Notes: generated by a model not told the origin, from the letters alone. 64,000 nt of DNA from Rhodoferax ferrireducens T118 (GCF_000013605.1 NC_007908.1:558001-622000), one strand, 5' to 3'. Numbered from the stretch's first letter, positions 8,410 through 18,085 are shown. A program made the numbers and translations.

Positions 8410-9798
8410 ATGCGCTACCCGCTGCCCTATGCCTTTGCCCGCACCCACCAGCTCCTGCTCGAAGACGAGGCGGGGGACTTGACGCTGTGCGTGCACCCGG
8501 ACTCGGGGGGCAGTGCGGTGAGCGAAGTGATGCGCAAGTTCCCGGTGCGGCATCTGCAGTCGCTCGGTGCGCAGGCGCTGATTCAGCGCATCAGCGCCGC
8601 CTATGCCCAGGGCGAATCGAGTGCCGCGGCGGTGGTCAGCGAGGTCGAGAGCGACGCTGACCTTACGCGCATGATGCAGGACCTGCCCGCGATTGAAGAC
8701 TTGCTGGAGACCTCGGACGATGCGCCCATCATTCGCATGCTCAATGCGCTCTTGACACAGGCCGCGCGCGACGGCGCCAGTGACATTCATATCGAGCCCT
8801 ATGAGCGCCATTCGAGCGTGCGCTTTCGGGTCGATGGCACGCTGCGCGAGGTGGTGCAACCCAACCGGGCGCTGCACGCGGCATTGATCTCGCGCCTGAA
8901 GATCATGGCCGAGCTCGATATTGCCGAACGCCGCCTGCCGCAAGACGGCCGTATCTCGCTGCGTATTGGCACGCGCGCTGTTGATGTGCGTGTCAGCACC
9001 CTGCCCAGCGCCCATGGCGAGCGCGCCGTGTTGCGACTGCTCGACAAGTCGGAGGGGCGCCTCAGTCTGGAAGCGCTCGGCATGCAGGGCGAGGTGCTCA
9101 AGCGCTTTGAGCATCTGGTGACGCAACCGCACGGCATCGTGCTGGTCACCGGTCCCACCGGCTCGGGCAAGACCACCACGCTGTACGCCGCCTTGAGCCG
9201 GTTAGACGCCAGCCGCAGCAACATCATGACGGTGGAAGACCCGATTGAGTACGAGTTGGCCGGTGTCGGCCAGACCCAGGTCAACGCCAAGATTGAACTC
9301 ACCTTTGCCAAGGCTTTGCGTGCCATTTTGCGGCAAGACCCGGACATCATCATGATCGGTGAAATCCGCGATTTCGAGACGGCCCAGATTGCAATTCAAG
9401 CCTCGCTCACCGGTCATTTGGTGCTCGCCACGCTGCACACCAATGACGCCACCAGCGCCGTCACCCGTTTGACCGACATGGGGGTCGAGCCGTTCTTGCT
9501 CAGCTCCAGCTTGCTGGGCGTGTTGGCCCAGCGCCTGCTGCGCAAGCTGTGCCTGACCTGCCATGGTGCCGGCTGCAGCGCCTGTGGCCAAACCGGCTAC
9601 GCCGGGCGCTCGGGCGTGTTCGAACTGCTGGTCACCGACGATGCCATTCGCGCCCAGATCCACGGCCGCGCGGCGGAAGCCGACATCCGCGCCGCTGCCC
9701 TGGCCAGTGGCATGACGCTGATGCGTGATGACGGCGAACGGCTGGTTCGCCTGGGGCTGACCTCGCGCGAAGAGTTGGTGCGCGTGACGCGCGACTAG
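8410..9798 (+). CDS. gspE: Type II secretion ATPase GspE
   Basis: GspE is the cytoplasmic hexameric ATPase that powers pseudopilus assembly. The protein has 462 residues from the ATG at 8410, which has a GGAGG ribosome site nine bases upstream; an in-frame TTG at 8389 is less likely. It has an N1E-like region, then the ATPase core with Walker [11 protein letters not shown] at about residue 248, an Asp box, Walker [13 protein letters not shown] near 307 and His box [16 protein letters not shown] four-cysteine zinc motif ([12 protein letters not shown]) near 380-392 is typical of GspE. It is followed by gspF. Confidence 0.97.
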   Translation: MRYPLPYAFARTHQLLLEDEAGDLTLCVHPDSGGSAVSEVMRKFPVRHLQSLGAQALIQRISAAYAQGESSAAAVVSEVESDADLTRMMQDLPAIEDLLETSDDAPIIRMLNALLTQAARDGASDIHIEPYERHSSVRFRVDGTLREVVQPNRALHAALISRLKIMAELDIAERRLPQDGRISLRIGTRAVDVRVSTLPSAHGERAVLRLLDKSEGRLSLEALGMQGEVLKRFEHLVTQPHGIVLVTGPTGSGKTTTLYAALSRLDASRSNIMTVEDPIEYELAGVGQTQVNAKIELTFAKALRAILRQDPDIIMIGEIRDFETAQIAIQASLTGHLVLATLHTNDATSAVTRLTDMGVEPFLLSSSLLGVLAQRLLRKLCLTCHGAGCSACGQTGYAGRSGVFELLVTDDAIRAQIHGRAAEADIRAAALASGMTLMRDDGERLVRLGLTSREELVRVTRD

Positions 9799-9812
9799 CT
9801 TGCATCACTGCC

Positions 9813-11048
9813 ATGCCCGTTTATTCTTTTGAAGCTCTGACCGCCGACGGCGAAACCCGCAAGGGTGTGATCGAGGCCGACTCGGCCAAGGGCGCGCGCA
9901 GCCTGCTGCGCGGCCAGGCCATGGTGCCGATCAAGGTGGAGTCGGTCGGGGCGCAGGCGGCGGGGCAGGACGGGGCCGGTGGCGCCGGCGCAGGCCGCAG
10001 TCTGAGGCGGCGGGTTTTCAGCGCCACGGGACTGGCCATCTGGACGCGCCAACTGGCCGGCCTGGTGTCCTCGGGCCTGCCGCTGGAGCGGGCGCTGACC
10101 TCGCTGTCGGATGAGGCCGAGCGCGACAATGAGCACCACCTGGTGGCGCTGTTGCGCGCTGAAGTCAACGGCGGCGCGACCTTTGCCAAGGCCTTGTCGC
10201 AGCATCCGCGTGAGTTCACCCCCATTTTTATTGCCGTTATCGGCGCCGGTGAGCAAAGCGGCAACCTCGGCCTGGTGCTGGAGCGCCTGGCCGACGACCT
10301 GGAAGAGCAGCAGGCGCTCAAGGCGAAGCTGATAGGCGCGGCGCTGTACCCGGCCATCGTGTCGCTGGTGGCGGTTGTCATTGTGCTGTTCTTGGTGACC
10401 TATGTGGTGCCGCAGGTGGCCCATGTGTTTGCGGGCAGCAAGCGCGCCCTGCCGCTGCTGACGGTGATCATGATCGGCACCAGCGCCTTTGTGCGCAGTT
10501 ATGGCTGGCTGATGCTGGTTGCTATTATTTTCGGAGTTATCGGCGCACGCCTGGCGCTGGCTAACGCCTTGTTTCGTGAAAAATTTGACGCCGCCTGGTT
10601 GAATCTGCCGATTCTGGGCAAGCTCTCACGCAGTTACAACACCGCGCGCTTTGCCAGCACGCTGGCGATGCTGGCCGCCGCCGGGGTGCCGATTCTCAAA
10701 GCCCTGCAGGCGGCCGCTGAAACGCTCTCCAACCGCGCCATGCGCACCGACGCGCTCGATGCCTTGGTGCTGGTGCGCGAAGGTGCGCCGCTGGCCTCGG
10801 CGCTGGCGCAAAAAAAGCGTTTTCCGGGGCTGCTGGCCATGTTCGCCCGCCTGGGTGAGCAAACCGGCCAGTTGCCCACCATGCTGCAGCGCGCGGCCAA
10901 GCAACTCAGTGTCGAGGTGCAGCGCCGCGCCATGCAACTGGCCACCATTCTGGAGCCGCTGCTGATTGTGGTCATGGGCGTGGTGGTGATGTTGATCGTG
11001 CTGGCGGTGCTGATGCCGATCATTCAACTCAATCAACTGGTGAAATGA
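9813..11048 (+). CDS. gspF: Type II secretion platform protein GspF
   Basis: GspF is the polytopic inner-membrane core of the secretion platform and contacts GspE, GspL and the pseudopilus. The 411-residue protein has two homologous cytoplasmic helical domains (about 70-190 and 275-395), each with the family pattern FTRQLA-like/TARFASTLAMLAAAGVPI and VREGAPLASALAQ. Three membrane segments lie near 175, 225 and 385-405 (LLIVVMGVVVMLIVLAVLMPI). It starts 14 bases after gspE and is the last gene of the gsp operon. Confidence 0.96.
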   Translation: MPVYSFEALTADGETRKGVIEADSAKGARSLLRGQAMVPIKVESVGAQAAGQDGAGGAGAGRSLRRRVFSATGLAIWTRQLAGLVSSGLPLERALTSLSDEAERDNEHHLVALLRAEVNGGATFAKALSQHPREFTPIFIAVIGAGEQSGNLGLVLERLADDLEEQQALKAKLIGAALYPAIVSLVAVVIVLFLVTYVVPQVAHVFAGSKRALPLLTVIMIGTSAFVRSYGWLMLVAIIFGVIGARLALANALFREKFDAAWLNLPILGKLSRSYNTARFASTLAMLAAAGVPILKALQAAAETLSNRAMRTDALDALVLVREGAPLASALAQKKRFPGLLAMFARLGEQTGQLPTMLQRAAKQLSVEVQRRAMQLATILEPLLIVVMGVVVMLIVLAVLMPIIQLNQLVK

Positions 11049-11082
11049 GCGGCTACGCGGGGCGGTGCCGCTGTTGCCCTTC

Positions 11083-12768
11083 CTATTTGCCGACGCGCAA
11101 CTCACGCCGAAGTATCTTGCCGACATTCGATTTGGGCAGTTCGTCACGGAATTCAATGTACTTAGGGTGTTTATAGCCGGTCAGATTCTGCTGGCAATAG
11201 CGCGCCACGTCGTCCTCGGCCAGCAGCGGGTTGTCCCTGACGACAAAGACCTTGATGGCTTCGCCTTGCTTCTCGTCGGGCACCCCGATGACGGCGCACT
11301 CCAGCACGCCATCGCACAGTGAAATCACATTTTCGAGTTCACTCGGGAAGACGTTGAAGCCGCTGACCAGGATCATGTCTTTCTTGCGGTCCACAATTTT
11401 GGTGTAACCGCGCTCGTCCATGATGCCGACATCACCGGTGCGCAGGAAGCCGTCGGTGGTGAAGGCGCGCCGGTTCTCTTCGGGCTGGCGGTAGTAGCCG
11501 GTCATGACATTCGGGCCCCGGATGCAGATTTCACCGGGCGACCCTTGAGCCAGAGACTGGCCCTCGTCATCCTTGATGGCGATGTCAATGCCGGGCAGCG
11601 GCAGGCCGATGGTGCCCGAAAACTCCCGAGCCAGCACCGGGTTGTTGGTGCCAATGGCGCAGGTCTCGCTCATGCCCCAGCCTTCGACCATCGGGCAACC
11701 GGTGGTCTCCAGCCAGCGCTGGGCGGTGCCCTCTGAAGCCGCCATGCCGCCCGCTTGCGTCGCGCAGAGACTGGAAAAATCCACCGTCTTGAATTGCGGC
11801 TGCGCCAGCAGGGCGTTGAACAAGGTGTTGACACCCGGCAACAAATGGAACGGGCGCTTTTTGAGCGTCTCGATGAAGCCGCCAAAATCGCGCGGGTTCG
11901 GAATCAGGGTCAGCTGCGCCCCCCAGCGGATGGCCAGCAGCGACAGCGTCAGCGCAAAGATGTGGTACAGCGGCAGCGCGGCAATGCTGTTGACGTGGCG
12001 GACGTCGCCGATACGCGAGAGCGCCGGGTTGAACCAGGCCTCGGCCTGCAAGACCGCCGCCACGATGTTGCGGTGCGTCAGCACGGCGCCTTTGCTCAGG
12101 CCCGTGGTGCCGCCGGTGTACTGCAAGAATGCGATGGAATCGAGCGTGCTCGGCGCCGACCTGAAGGGCAGGGCGGCGCCCTTGGCGATGGCCTGCTTGA
12201 ACGAGGTGGCGGTGCGGCCCTCGGTCAGCGTCAGTTTGTAAGGGGGTACCATTTTGGCGAGGTGGCGCACGGCAAACGTGATCCACTGGCCGTACCAAAA
12301 GCCCAGCAAGTCGCCCATGGAAGCCACCACCACATGCTGGATCGGGGTCTGGTCAATCACTTCGGCCAGGGTGGCGACAAAGTTCTCCAGCACCACAATC
12401 ACGCTCGCGCCGGAGTCGTTCAACTGGTGCTGCAACTCGCGCGCGGTGTACAGCGGGTTCACGTTGACACAGGTGTAGCCGCCGCGCAAGACGCCGGCCA
12501 TCGTCACCGGAAACTGCGGGATATTGGGCAGCATGATGGCAACCCGCGCGTCCGGCGCCAGGCCCAGGCTGTGCAGCCAGGCGCCCAGCGCGCTTGAGAG
12601 CTGATCAAGCTGGCCATAGGTCATCCAGCTCTCCATGCACACGGCGAAGCGGCTGCTGGCGTTCTTGCGGAAGGATTCTTCCAGCAGCTGTGTCAATGAT
12701 TGGTATTGTTCCGGGTTGACGTCATGCGGGACACCGGGGGGGTAGCTCTTGAGCCAGATTTTTTCCAT
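11083..12768 (-). CDS. fadD: Long-chain fatty acid-CoA ligase (FadD type)
   Basis: This AMP-forming ligase activates fatty acids to acyl-CoA for beta-oxidation or lipid use. The protein has 561 residues from the ATG at 12768, which is preceded by AGGAG at a good distance; the frame is open further upstream without support. The AMP-binding motif YTGGTTGLSKGAVLTH, the adenylate motif GWGMSETCA and the C-terminal hinge (FLRTGDVGIMDERGYTKIVD, then RKKDMILVSGFNVFPSE) are all intact. The product most resembles E. coli FadD. It lies 46 bases downstream of an unknown gene on the same strand. Confidence 0.93.
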   Translation of the reverse strand: MEKIWLKSYPPGVPHDVNPEQYQSLTQLLEESFRKNASSRFAVCMESWMTYGQLDQLSSALGAWLHSLGLAPDARVAIMLPNIPQFPVTMAGVLRGGYTCVNVNPLYTARELQHQLNDSGASVIVVLENFVATLAEVIDQTPIQHVVVASMGDLLGFWYGQWITFAVRHLAKMVPPYKLTLTEGRTATSFKQAIAKGAALPFRSAPSTLDSIAFLQYTGGTTGLSKGAVLTHRNIVAAVLQAEAWFNPALSRIGDVRHVNSIAALPLYHIFALTLSLLAIRWGAQLTLIPNPRDFGGFIETLKKRPFHLLPGVNTLFNALLAQPQFKTVDFSSLCATQAGGMAASEGTAQRWLETTGCPMVEGWGMSETCAIGTNNPVLAREFSGTIGLPLPGIDIAIKDDEGQSLAQGSPGEICIRGPNVMTGYYRQPEENRRAFTTDGFLRTGDVGIMDERGYTKIVDRKKDMILVSGFNVFPSELENVISLCDGVLECAVIGVPDEKQGEAIKVFVVRDNPLLAEDDVARYCQQNLTGYKHPKYIEFRDELPKSNVGKILRRELRVGK

Positions 12769-12814
12769 GCGGTTTCTCCTTGGCTCTGATTTTGAGCCAG
12801 AGTGGCCGCCCGCC

Positions 12815-13552
12815 TTACAGGGCTTGCCCCAGTATCCGGGTGATTTCGGTCTCGCACGCGACAGCACTGGCCTGAAACAGCCGCTCGATCAGGCCGGCTT
12901 CGCGCTGGCGGACGGTGTCGAGAAAATAGGACGCACCCTCGCCCTTGCGCCCCATGGCGGCGAAGGTGTCAAAGCCTGATTCCAGAAATTGTTGCAGCGC
13001 ACTGAGTCCCATCATGCGCGCCGGGCCGCGCATCATTTTCAGCATCATGCGCAGGCCAGGGGTGCGCGTCAGGCGGTCGAGTTCCTGGCCAACCTCCAAC
13101 ACCGTTGCCAGTTGAATGTCGCGGTCCGCACGACGGCCAACGCTGCGCCAGGCGGCCACGTAGCGCGCGACCTCGCCCAGTTCGCCATGGTTCAGCCAGC
13201 ACAGGGCCATGGCCAGATCGAGCTCTTCCGTCAGATGATGCAGGCGCGCCATCGAAACGGCGGTCTGCACCACCTGCTGCGGGAACAGCCGCTCCAGGCC
13301 GCTGGCAATGCGCGCAAATTGCGCATCGCGCAAGGTGTAATCTTTCTCGCTGTACAGCTCCTCCAGAAAGAACAGGGCGGCTGGCTGGTACTGTTCGGTG
13401 CGCAGCAGATCGACATAAGTACCGGCAAAGCGTCGGGCCTGCAGTCGCTTGACCTCGCTGATGGCCTGCGCCAGCTCGGGCTTGTCGGTGGCACTTTGAC
13501 GCAGTGCGGTGACGCGGCTGACGGCGTCGCGGATGATGTTGGTGGCTTCCAT
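12815..13552 (-). CDS. Conserved protein of unknown function with FFLEELY motif
   Basis: A 245-residue, largely helical, soluble protein from the ATG at 13552. Visible features are RRFAGTYVDLLRTEQYQPAA followed by FFLEELYSEKDYTLRDAQFA, and a pair of Met-rich stretches (RMMLKMMRGPARMMGLSALQ). I recall similar proteins with an FFLEELYGPKD-like motif as uncharacterised in Burkholderiales. There is no signal peptide or membrane segment. It is upstream of fadD on the same strand and probably co-transcribed, which hints at a lipid link, but I cannot assign a function. Confidence 0.75.
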   Translation of the reverse strand: MEATNIIRDAVSRVTALRQSATDKPELAQAISEVKRLQARRFAGTYVDLLRTEQYQPAALFFLEELYSEKDYTLRDAQFARIASGLERLFPQQVVQTAVSMARLHHLTEELDLAMALCWLNHGELGEVARYVAAWRSVGRRADRDIQLATVLEVGQELDRLTRTPGLRMMLKMMRGPARMMGLSALQQFLESGFDTFAAMGRKGEGASYFLDTVRQREAGLIERLFQASAVACETEITRILGQAL

Positions 13553-13620
13553 ATAAACCCTGAGTCTACCTAGGTGCCAGGCTCTAGAAATAGTGCGCTT
13601 TTGCATGCGATATTCCCTTG

Positions 13621-14127
13621 ATGCAAAGAAGAACCTGGCTCAAATTGGGTGCCGTATCGGCCACGGTGCTGATTTTGGCGGGGGGTGCGACCGCCTTGTT
13701 GCAACCCGGCTTGAGGCAAGGGCGCTTGACGCCGGGTGCGCAGGACGTGTTCACCAGCGTGGCGCGCGCCATTCTTGATAGCACCCTGCCCACAGAACCG
13801 GCGCAAGCCCAGGCGGCGCTGACGGGCCTGGTGCCGCGCATTGATGCGCTGGTGCAGGCCTTGCCGCCCCATGCGCAAGCCGAGCTGTCGCAACTGCTCG
13901 GGCTCCTGGGCACCGGGCTCGGAAGGCGCACGCTGGCGGGGCTGGCGCCCGATTGGCGCAGTGCCAGCGTCGCCGAGGTGCAGCAAGCCTTGCAGTCGAT
14001 GCGCAGCTCGCGCTTGGGCTTGCGCCTGCAAAGCTACCAGGCCTTGCATGACATCGTTGGTGCGGCCTATTTTTCGGATGCCAGCACCTGGCCCACGCTG
14101 GGTTATCCCGGCCCTTTGACAATTTGA
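13621..14127 (+). CDS. Tat-signal small subunit paired with GMC oxidoreductase
   Basis: The protein has 168 residues from the ATG at 13621; a TTG just upstream is the other option. The N-terminus MQRRTWLKLGAV followed by a hydrophobic stretch with AGGATALL is a twin-arginine export signal. The rest is helical and resembles the gluconate 2-dehydrogenase subunit 3 type of small partner (SVARAILDSTLP, QALHDIVGAAYFSDASTWPTLGYPGP). Such subunits escort a FAD-containing GMC subunit to the periplasm. The GMC gene starts 31 bases downstream, which supports a two-subunit enzyme. The substrate is unknown. Confidence 0.75.
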   Translation: MQRRTWLKLGAVSATVLILAGGATALLQPGLRQGRLTPGAQDVFTSVARAILDSTLPTEPAQAQAALTGLVPRIDALVQALPPHAQAELSQLLGLLGTGLGRRTLAGLAPDWRSASVAEVQQALQSMRSSRLGLRLQSYQALHDIVGAAYFSDASTWPTLGYPGPLTI

Positions 14128-14158
14128 ATCAACCCCCTTACCGAGGCGCCACTTAGTC

Positions 14159-15778
14159 ATGAGCAGTTTGCAGGATCCGATCCGCGACGGATTAAAGCGT
14201 GGCTGGAAGGTGCTGGGCGGCGCGCACGGCGCACGGCCCGAAAAAATGGTCTGCGATGTGGCCATCATCGGCTCGGGCGCCGGCGCCGGTATTAGCGCCG
14301 AGCTGCTGGCGCGCGCGGGTTTGCGGGTCGTGATCATTGAAGAGGGGCCGCTCAAGAGCAGCAGCGACTTCAACCAGAAGGAGGCAGAAGCCTACCCCGC
14401 GCTGTACCAGGAGAGTGCCGGCCGCAAAACCTCTGATAAGGGCGTCACGATTTTGCAGGGGCGCTGCGTGGGTGGCTCCACCACCGTCAACTGGACCAGC
14501 TCATTTCGAACGCCGCTGGATACCTTGAGTTATTGGCAGCAGAAGTTTGCGCTGCCTGACTACACCAACGATGCCCTGGCGCCCTATTTCCAGCAGGCCG
14601 AGACCCGGCTCAACATGGGTCCATGGCTGGTCGCGCCGAATGAAAACAACGACTTGTTGCGCCGCGGTGCGGCCAGGCTCGGCATCCCGGCGGCGGCGAT
14701 TGCCCGTAACGTCAAGGGCTGCTGGAACCTGGGCTCCTGCGGCATGGGCTGCCCGACCAATGCCAAGCAGTCGATGCTGGTGACCACGATTCCCGCTGCG
14801 CTGGACTTGGGCGCCACGCTGCTGGTGGAAACCCGGGCCGAACAGTTCGAACTGGTCAATGGGCGCCTGCGGTCGGTCCGTTGCATTGCAGTTAAACCCA
14901 ATGGTGCCCCCGTCGAATCAGGTGTTAACGCTACAACAATAGTAGCGAAGCATTTTGTACTGGCGGCTGGCGCGATCAACTCGGCGGCCTTGCTGCTGCG
15001 CTCCAACGCGCCCGATCCGCACGGGCGCCTGGGTCGGCGCACCTTCTTGCATCCGGTGGTGATGTCGGCGGCGATCATGAGTCAGAAGGTGCAGGCTTGG
15101 GCCGGCGCACCGCAAACCATCTATACCGACCATTTTCTCGGCACCCAGCCGATTGACGGTCCGATTGGCTTCAAGCTCGAAGCGCCGCCGCTGCACCCGG
15201 TCATCTTTGCCTCCACGGTGTTCGGTTGTGGCCAGGAGCAGGCCGCGATGCTGGCGCAGTTTCCCCACACCCATGTCCTGCTGGCGCTGCTGCGCGACGG
15301 ATTCCATGAAGAAGCGGCGGGCGGCCAGGTCAAGCTGCGGGGCGACGGGTCGCCCGAGCTGGACTACCCGCTGACTGACTTTGTCATGGCCGGGGCGCGG
15401 CGTGCCCTGCTGGCCATGATGGAAATCCAGTTTGCCGCCGGTGCCCGGCAGGTGTTGCCGATGCACGAGTCGGCCCGGCCCTGCAACAACTGGACCGAGG
15501 GCCGGCAGGCGGTAGCGGCACTGTCCATGCAGCCGCTGCTGACCAAGGTGGTGAGTGCCCATGTGATGGGCGGCTGCGGCCTGGCCGGCACGGAGGCCCT
15601 GGGCGTGACGCGCCCGGACGGCGTGCATTGGCAGTTGGACAATCTGTCCATTCATGACGGGTCGATCTTCCCGACCAGCATTGGCGCCAACCCCCAATTG
15701 TCCATTTATGGCATCGTCAATCGTTTGGCGCAAGGGCTGGTCAAACGGCTCACGGGGCAGGATCTGAGCCTGGCGTGA
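14159..15778 (+). CDS. GMC-family FAD-dependent oxidoreductase, large subunit
   Basis: This is a 539-residue flavoprotein of the glucose-methanol-choline oxidoreductase family. A dinucleotide-binding motif (VAIIGSGAGAGISAELLARAG, split by rough residues 36-56) is followed by the ribose-binding Glu in IIEEGP, the GRCVGGSTTVNW motif near 101, and a Cys-rich insert (CWNLGSCGMGCPTN). The catalytic C-terminal part has SAHVMGGCGLAG, then DGSIFPTSIGANPQLSIYG. It has no signal peptide and probably uses that of the upstream subunit. A palindromic repeat copy encodes about residues 246-263. The likely role is periplasmic alcohol or sterol oxidation; the substrate cannot be told. Confidence 0.88.
   Translation: MSSLQDPIRDGLKRGWKVLGGAHGARPEKMVCDVAIIGSGAGAGISAELLARAGLRVVIIEEGPLKSSSDFNQKEAEAYPALYQESAGRKTSDKGVTILQGRCVGGSTTVNWTSSFRTPLDTLSYWQQKFALPDYTNDALAPYFQQAETRLNMGPWLVAPNENNDLLRRGAARLGIPAAAIARNVKGCWNLGSCGMGCPTNAKQSMLVTTIPAALDLGATLLVETRAEQFELVNGRLRSVRCIAVKPNGAPVESGVNATTIVAKHFVLAAGAINSAALLLRSNAPDPHGRLGRRTFLHPVVMSAAIMSQKVQAWAGAPQTIYTDHFLGTQPIDGPIGFKLEAPPLHPVIFASTVFGCGQEQAAMLAQFPHTHVLLALLRDGFHEEAAGGQVKLRGDGSPELDYPLTDFVMAGARRALLAMMEIQFAAGARQVLPMHESARPCNNWTEGRQAVAALSMQPLLTKVVSAHVMGGCGLAGTEALGVTRPDGVHWQLDNLSIHDGSIFPTSIGANPQLSIYGIVNRLAQGLVKRLTGQDLSLA
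14899..14946 (-). repeat. Dispersed palindromic element, copy 3 (inside GMC oxidoreductase)
   Basis: On the minus strand: GCTAC at 14946-14942, 7-base loop, GTAGC at 14934-14930, exactly 15 nt, then GACGGGGGC with a diverged tail. The host frame reads GAPVESGVNATTIVA, in the same codon phase as the gspL copy. Confidence 0.8.
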
Positions 15779-15802
15779 GGAGGCCGGTGTTCGTGCTGAT
15801 TT

Positions 15803-15850
15803 GCTATTGAATTAATAGCTTATTACTCAGTATTCACGGGGGCTAGAGGC
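15803..15850 (+). repeat. Dispersed palindromic element, copy 4 (intergenic, GMC gene to fliE)
   Basis: GCTAT at 15803-15807, 7-base loop, ATAGC at 15815-15819, exactly 15 nt, then CACGGGGGCTAGAGGC from 15835. It lies between the convergent ends of the GMC gene and fliE, and fills most of that 121-base gap. Confidence 0.9.
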
Positions 15851-15899
15851 TGATTTTACTTAAATCCTTCGTTTGACGGCGGGTGCTTCAAAATAAGCG

Positions 15900-16217
15900 T
15901 CACACCTGCATGTTCATGATGTCGGTATAGGCCTGCACCATGCGGTTGCGCACATGCAGCGTGGCCTGAAAGCCGATTTGCGCTTTTTGGATCGCCACCA
16001 TGGTTTCTTCCAGGCTGACATTGGGGTTTTCCATTTGCACTTCGCGCTGCAAGCGGGTGGCGTCGTTTTGCGCCGCGCTGACCGAACTGAGGGCGCTTTT
16101 GAGTGCGCCGGAGAAGCCGCCGTCGGCGCCGCCCGTCACCTGGCTGGATGACAGGCGTGGTGCCAGCGTGGGGCGCACCGTCGTCGGCATGGTGGTGGGG
16201 GAGAGTCGGAGTTCCAT
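15900..16217 (-). CDS. fliE: Flagellar hook-basal body junction protein FliE
   Basis: FliE sits between the MS ring and the proximal rod and is exported by the flagellar apparatus. The 105-residue protein has a variable N-terminus and the conserved C-terminal half (NPNVSLEETMVAIQKAQIGF, then QATLHVRNRMVQAYTDIMNM), which is diagnostic. It is transcribed divergently from fliF, with about 185 bases between the two starts, a layout common in Burkholderiales. No convincing sigma-28 or sigma-54 promoter was recognised in that gap. Confidence 0.96.
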   Translation of the reverse strand: MELRLSPTTMPTTVRPTLAPRLSSSQVTGGADGGFSGALKSALSSVSAAQNDATRLQREVQMENPNVSLEETMVAIQKAQIGFQATLHVRNRMVQAYTDIMNMQV

Positions 16218-16402
16218 GGGGCCGTCTTGCCTGATAAATTGAGAGTTGAGTGATGCTAGGGCGGGGCTGGCAAAACATTAATTTGAAGTAAGGGGTAAAA
16301 ACGCGGCTTATCGAGCTAATGTTTTCGCAGCCGGGTCGAATAATCGTCAGCATCGGTGGTGCAAAATTGCCCCACACTGACCTGGAAACCCTTGGAAACC
16401 CT

Positions 16403-18085
16403 ATGTCTGCCGCCCCCGCCATCGCTATCAACCCCACGCTGTCACAGCGTTTTTCCGGTCTGGACCAAGGTCAGCGGCTGCGCATGGGCTTGGGGCTGGT
16501 CGTGTTTGTTGCCATTGGCATCATCGGGCTGATGATGGGGCGCCAGGCCGAGTGGCGCGTCTTGTATGCCAATCTGGCTGACAAAGACGGCGGCGCCATC
16601 GTGGCCCAGTTGACAACCATGAACGTTCCGTACAAGTATGCCGATGGCGGGGGCGCGATCCTGGTGCCGGCCGACAAGGTTTATGACACGCGTTTGCGAC
16701 TTGCCTCGCAGGGCTTGCCCAAGGGGGCGGTCGCCGGCTTCGAGACGATGGATGCCAACCGTTTTGGCATGACGCAATTTCAGGAGCGGCTGGCGTTTCA
16801 GCGCGGCCTGGAGGGTGAGCTGACGCGCTCGATCCAGGCGCTGTCCTCGGTGCAGAGCGCCCGCGTTCATTTGGCCTTGCCGAATCAAAACGGATTCTTT
16901 CGTGAGCAGCAAAAGCCGTCGGCCTCGGTGCTGGTCAGTCTGAACGCCGGGCGCACGCTGGACCGGGCGCAGTTGGCGGGCATCGTGCATCTGGTGTCGT
17001 CCAGTGTGCCCGAGATGAACGCCAGCGCTGTGAGCGTGCTCGACGATTCCGGCAAGTTGCTGTCGACCCCGCCCGAGGGCGCGGACGGCGCCGGTGGTGG
17101 CGACGCACAGCAGTTGCAGTATGTGCAGCAACTCGAGCAGCTCTACAGTCGCCGTATTCTGGACATTCTGGAGCCGGTCGTGGGCCGGGGCAACGCGCGA
17201 GCGCAGGTGACGGCCGAGCTTGATTTCTCACAGACTGAATCCACCTCGGAGTCGCACAAGCCCAATCAGACGCCCGATTCAAGCGCGATTCGCAGCCAGC
17301 AGGTATCCGAGAGCAGCAACGGCAGTGGCATCAGTGGGCCTCCTTCGGGGGTACCGGGTGCGACCAGCAACAAGCCGCCCGGACCGTCTTCGGCGCCCAT
17401 CAACGGTGCACCACAAACCTTGACCGCGGCGGGTGCCGGCGCCAGTGCCGGTGCCGGGGGTCGACGTGAATCCATCATCAACTACGAGGTGGACAAGACG
17501 GTCAAGGTCGTGCGCGGCGGCACCGGCATCGTCAAGCGCATCAGTGCCGCCGTGGTGGTCAACCACCAGTCGGTGACCGATGCCAAAGGCAAAACCACCA
17601 CCACGCCTTTGAGCGCGCAGCAGATCGAGCAAATGACGGCCTTGGTACGCGAAACCGTCGGCTTCAACAAAGAGCGGGGCGATTCGGTGAACCTGATGAA
17701 TGCGCCGTTCACCACGGAAAGAGTGGTGCCTGTGGACTTGCCATTCTGGAAGCAGTCCGAAATTCAGGATTTGGCGCGCAGCTTGGCCTGGCCACTGGGC
17801 ACTTTGTTGTTCGGCGCTTTGGTGCTGCTCGGGGTGATTCGCCCGGCGCTCAAGACCTTGGCACAGTCGCAGCCGAGAATCTCGGCTTCATCCCACCAGT
17901 TGAATGCGATTGAGTCCGAGGCGCCAGAGCGGGCGCAGTTGGCGGCCCCCGCCAGAAGCAGTGAGCTTGCCGGCCCCACCAGCGGTGAACTGGCCTTGGA
18001 TGATGCCCGCAAGTTGACGCGCGACAACCCGGCGGCGGTGGCCAATATCGTCAAGACCTGGATCAATGGTGAGGCGCCGGCCTGA
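16403..18085 (+). CDS. fliF: Flagellar MS-ring protein FliF
   Basis: FliF forms the MS ring in the inner membrane, the base on which the flagellum is built. The protein has 560 residues from the ATG at 16403; the frame is open 84 bases further upstream but family members start near MSAAPAIAINP. Two membrane segments lie at about 25-47 and 460-480, flanking ring-building motifs (EWRVLYANLADKDGGAIVAQL, VHLALPNQNGFFREQQKPSA). A Gly/Ser/Pro-rich linker is near 310-350. The cytoplasmic C-terminal end, KLTRDNPAAVANIVKTWING, binds FliG. It is the first gene of the fliF-R operon. Confidence 0.97.
   Translation: MSAAPAIAINPTLSQRFSGLDQGQRLRMGLGLVVFVAIGIIGLMMGRQAEWRVLYANLADKDGGAIVAQLTTMNVPYKYADGGGAILVPADKVYDTRLRLASQGLPKGAVAGFETMDANRFGMTQFQERLAFQRGLEGELTRSIQALSSVQSARVHLALPNQNGFFREQQKPSASVLVSLNAGRTLDRAQLAGIVHLVSSSVPEMNASAVSVLDDSGKLLSTPPEGADGAGGGDAQQLQYVQQLEQLYSRRILDILEPVVGRGNARAQVTAELDFSQTESTSESHKPNQTPDSSAIRSQQVSESSNGSGISGPPSGVPGATSNKPPGPSSAPINGAPQTLTAAGAGASAGAGGRRESIINYEVDKTVKVVRGGTGIVKRISAAVVVNHQSVTDAKGKTTTTPLSAQQIEQMTALVRETVGFNKERGDSVNLMNAPFTTERVVPVDLPFWKQSEIQDLARSLAWPLGTLLFGALVLLGVIRPALKTLAQSQPRISASSHQLNAIESEAPERAQLAAPARSSELAGPTSGELALDDARKLTRDNPAAVANIVKTWINGEAPA

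Noticed and set aside
10521..10560. Possible further copy of the palindromic element in gspF (GCTATTATTTTC followed by GGAGTTATCGGCGC)
   Set aside because: The first arm and codon phase fit, but the second arm is GGAGT instead of RTAGC and there is no GACGGGGG box, so it cannot be told from chance.
11041..11082. Hairpin AGCGGC...GCCGCT between gspF and fadD as a terminator
   Set aside because: The loop is long and no T-run follows in either direction.
16218..16402. Sigma-28 or sigma-54 promoter in the fliE-fliF gap
   Set aside because: A CTCGATAA-like stretch and a TGGCAAAA stretch occur, but neither has its partner element at the right distance.
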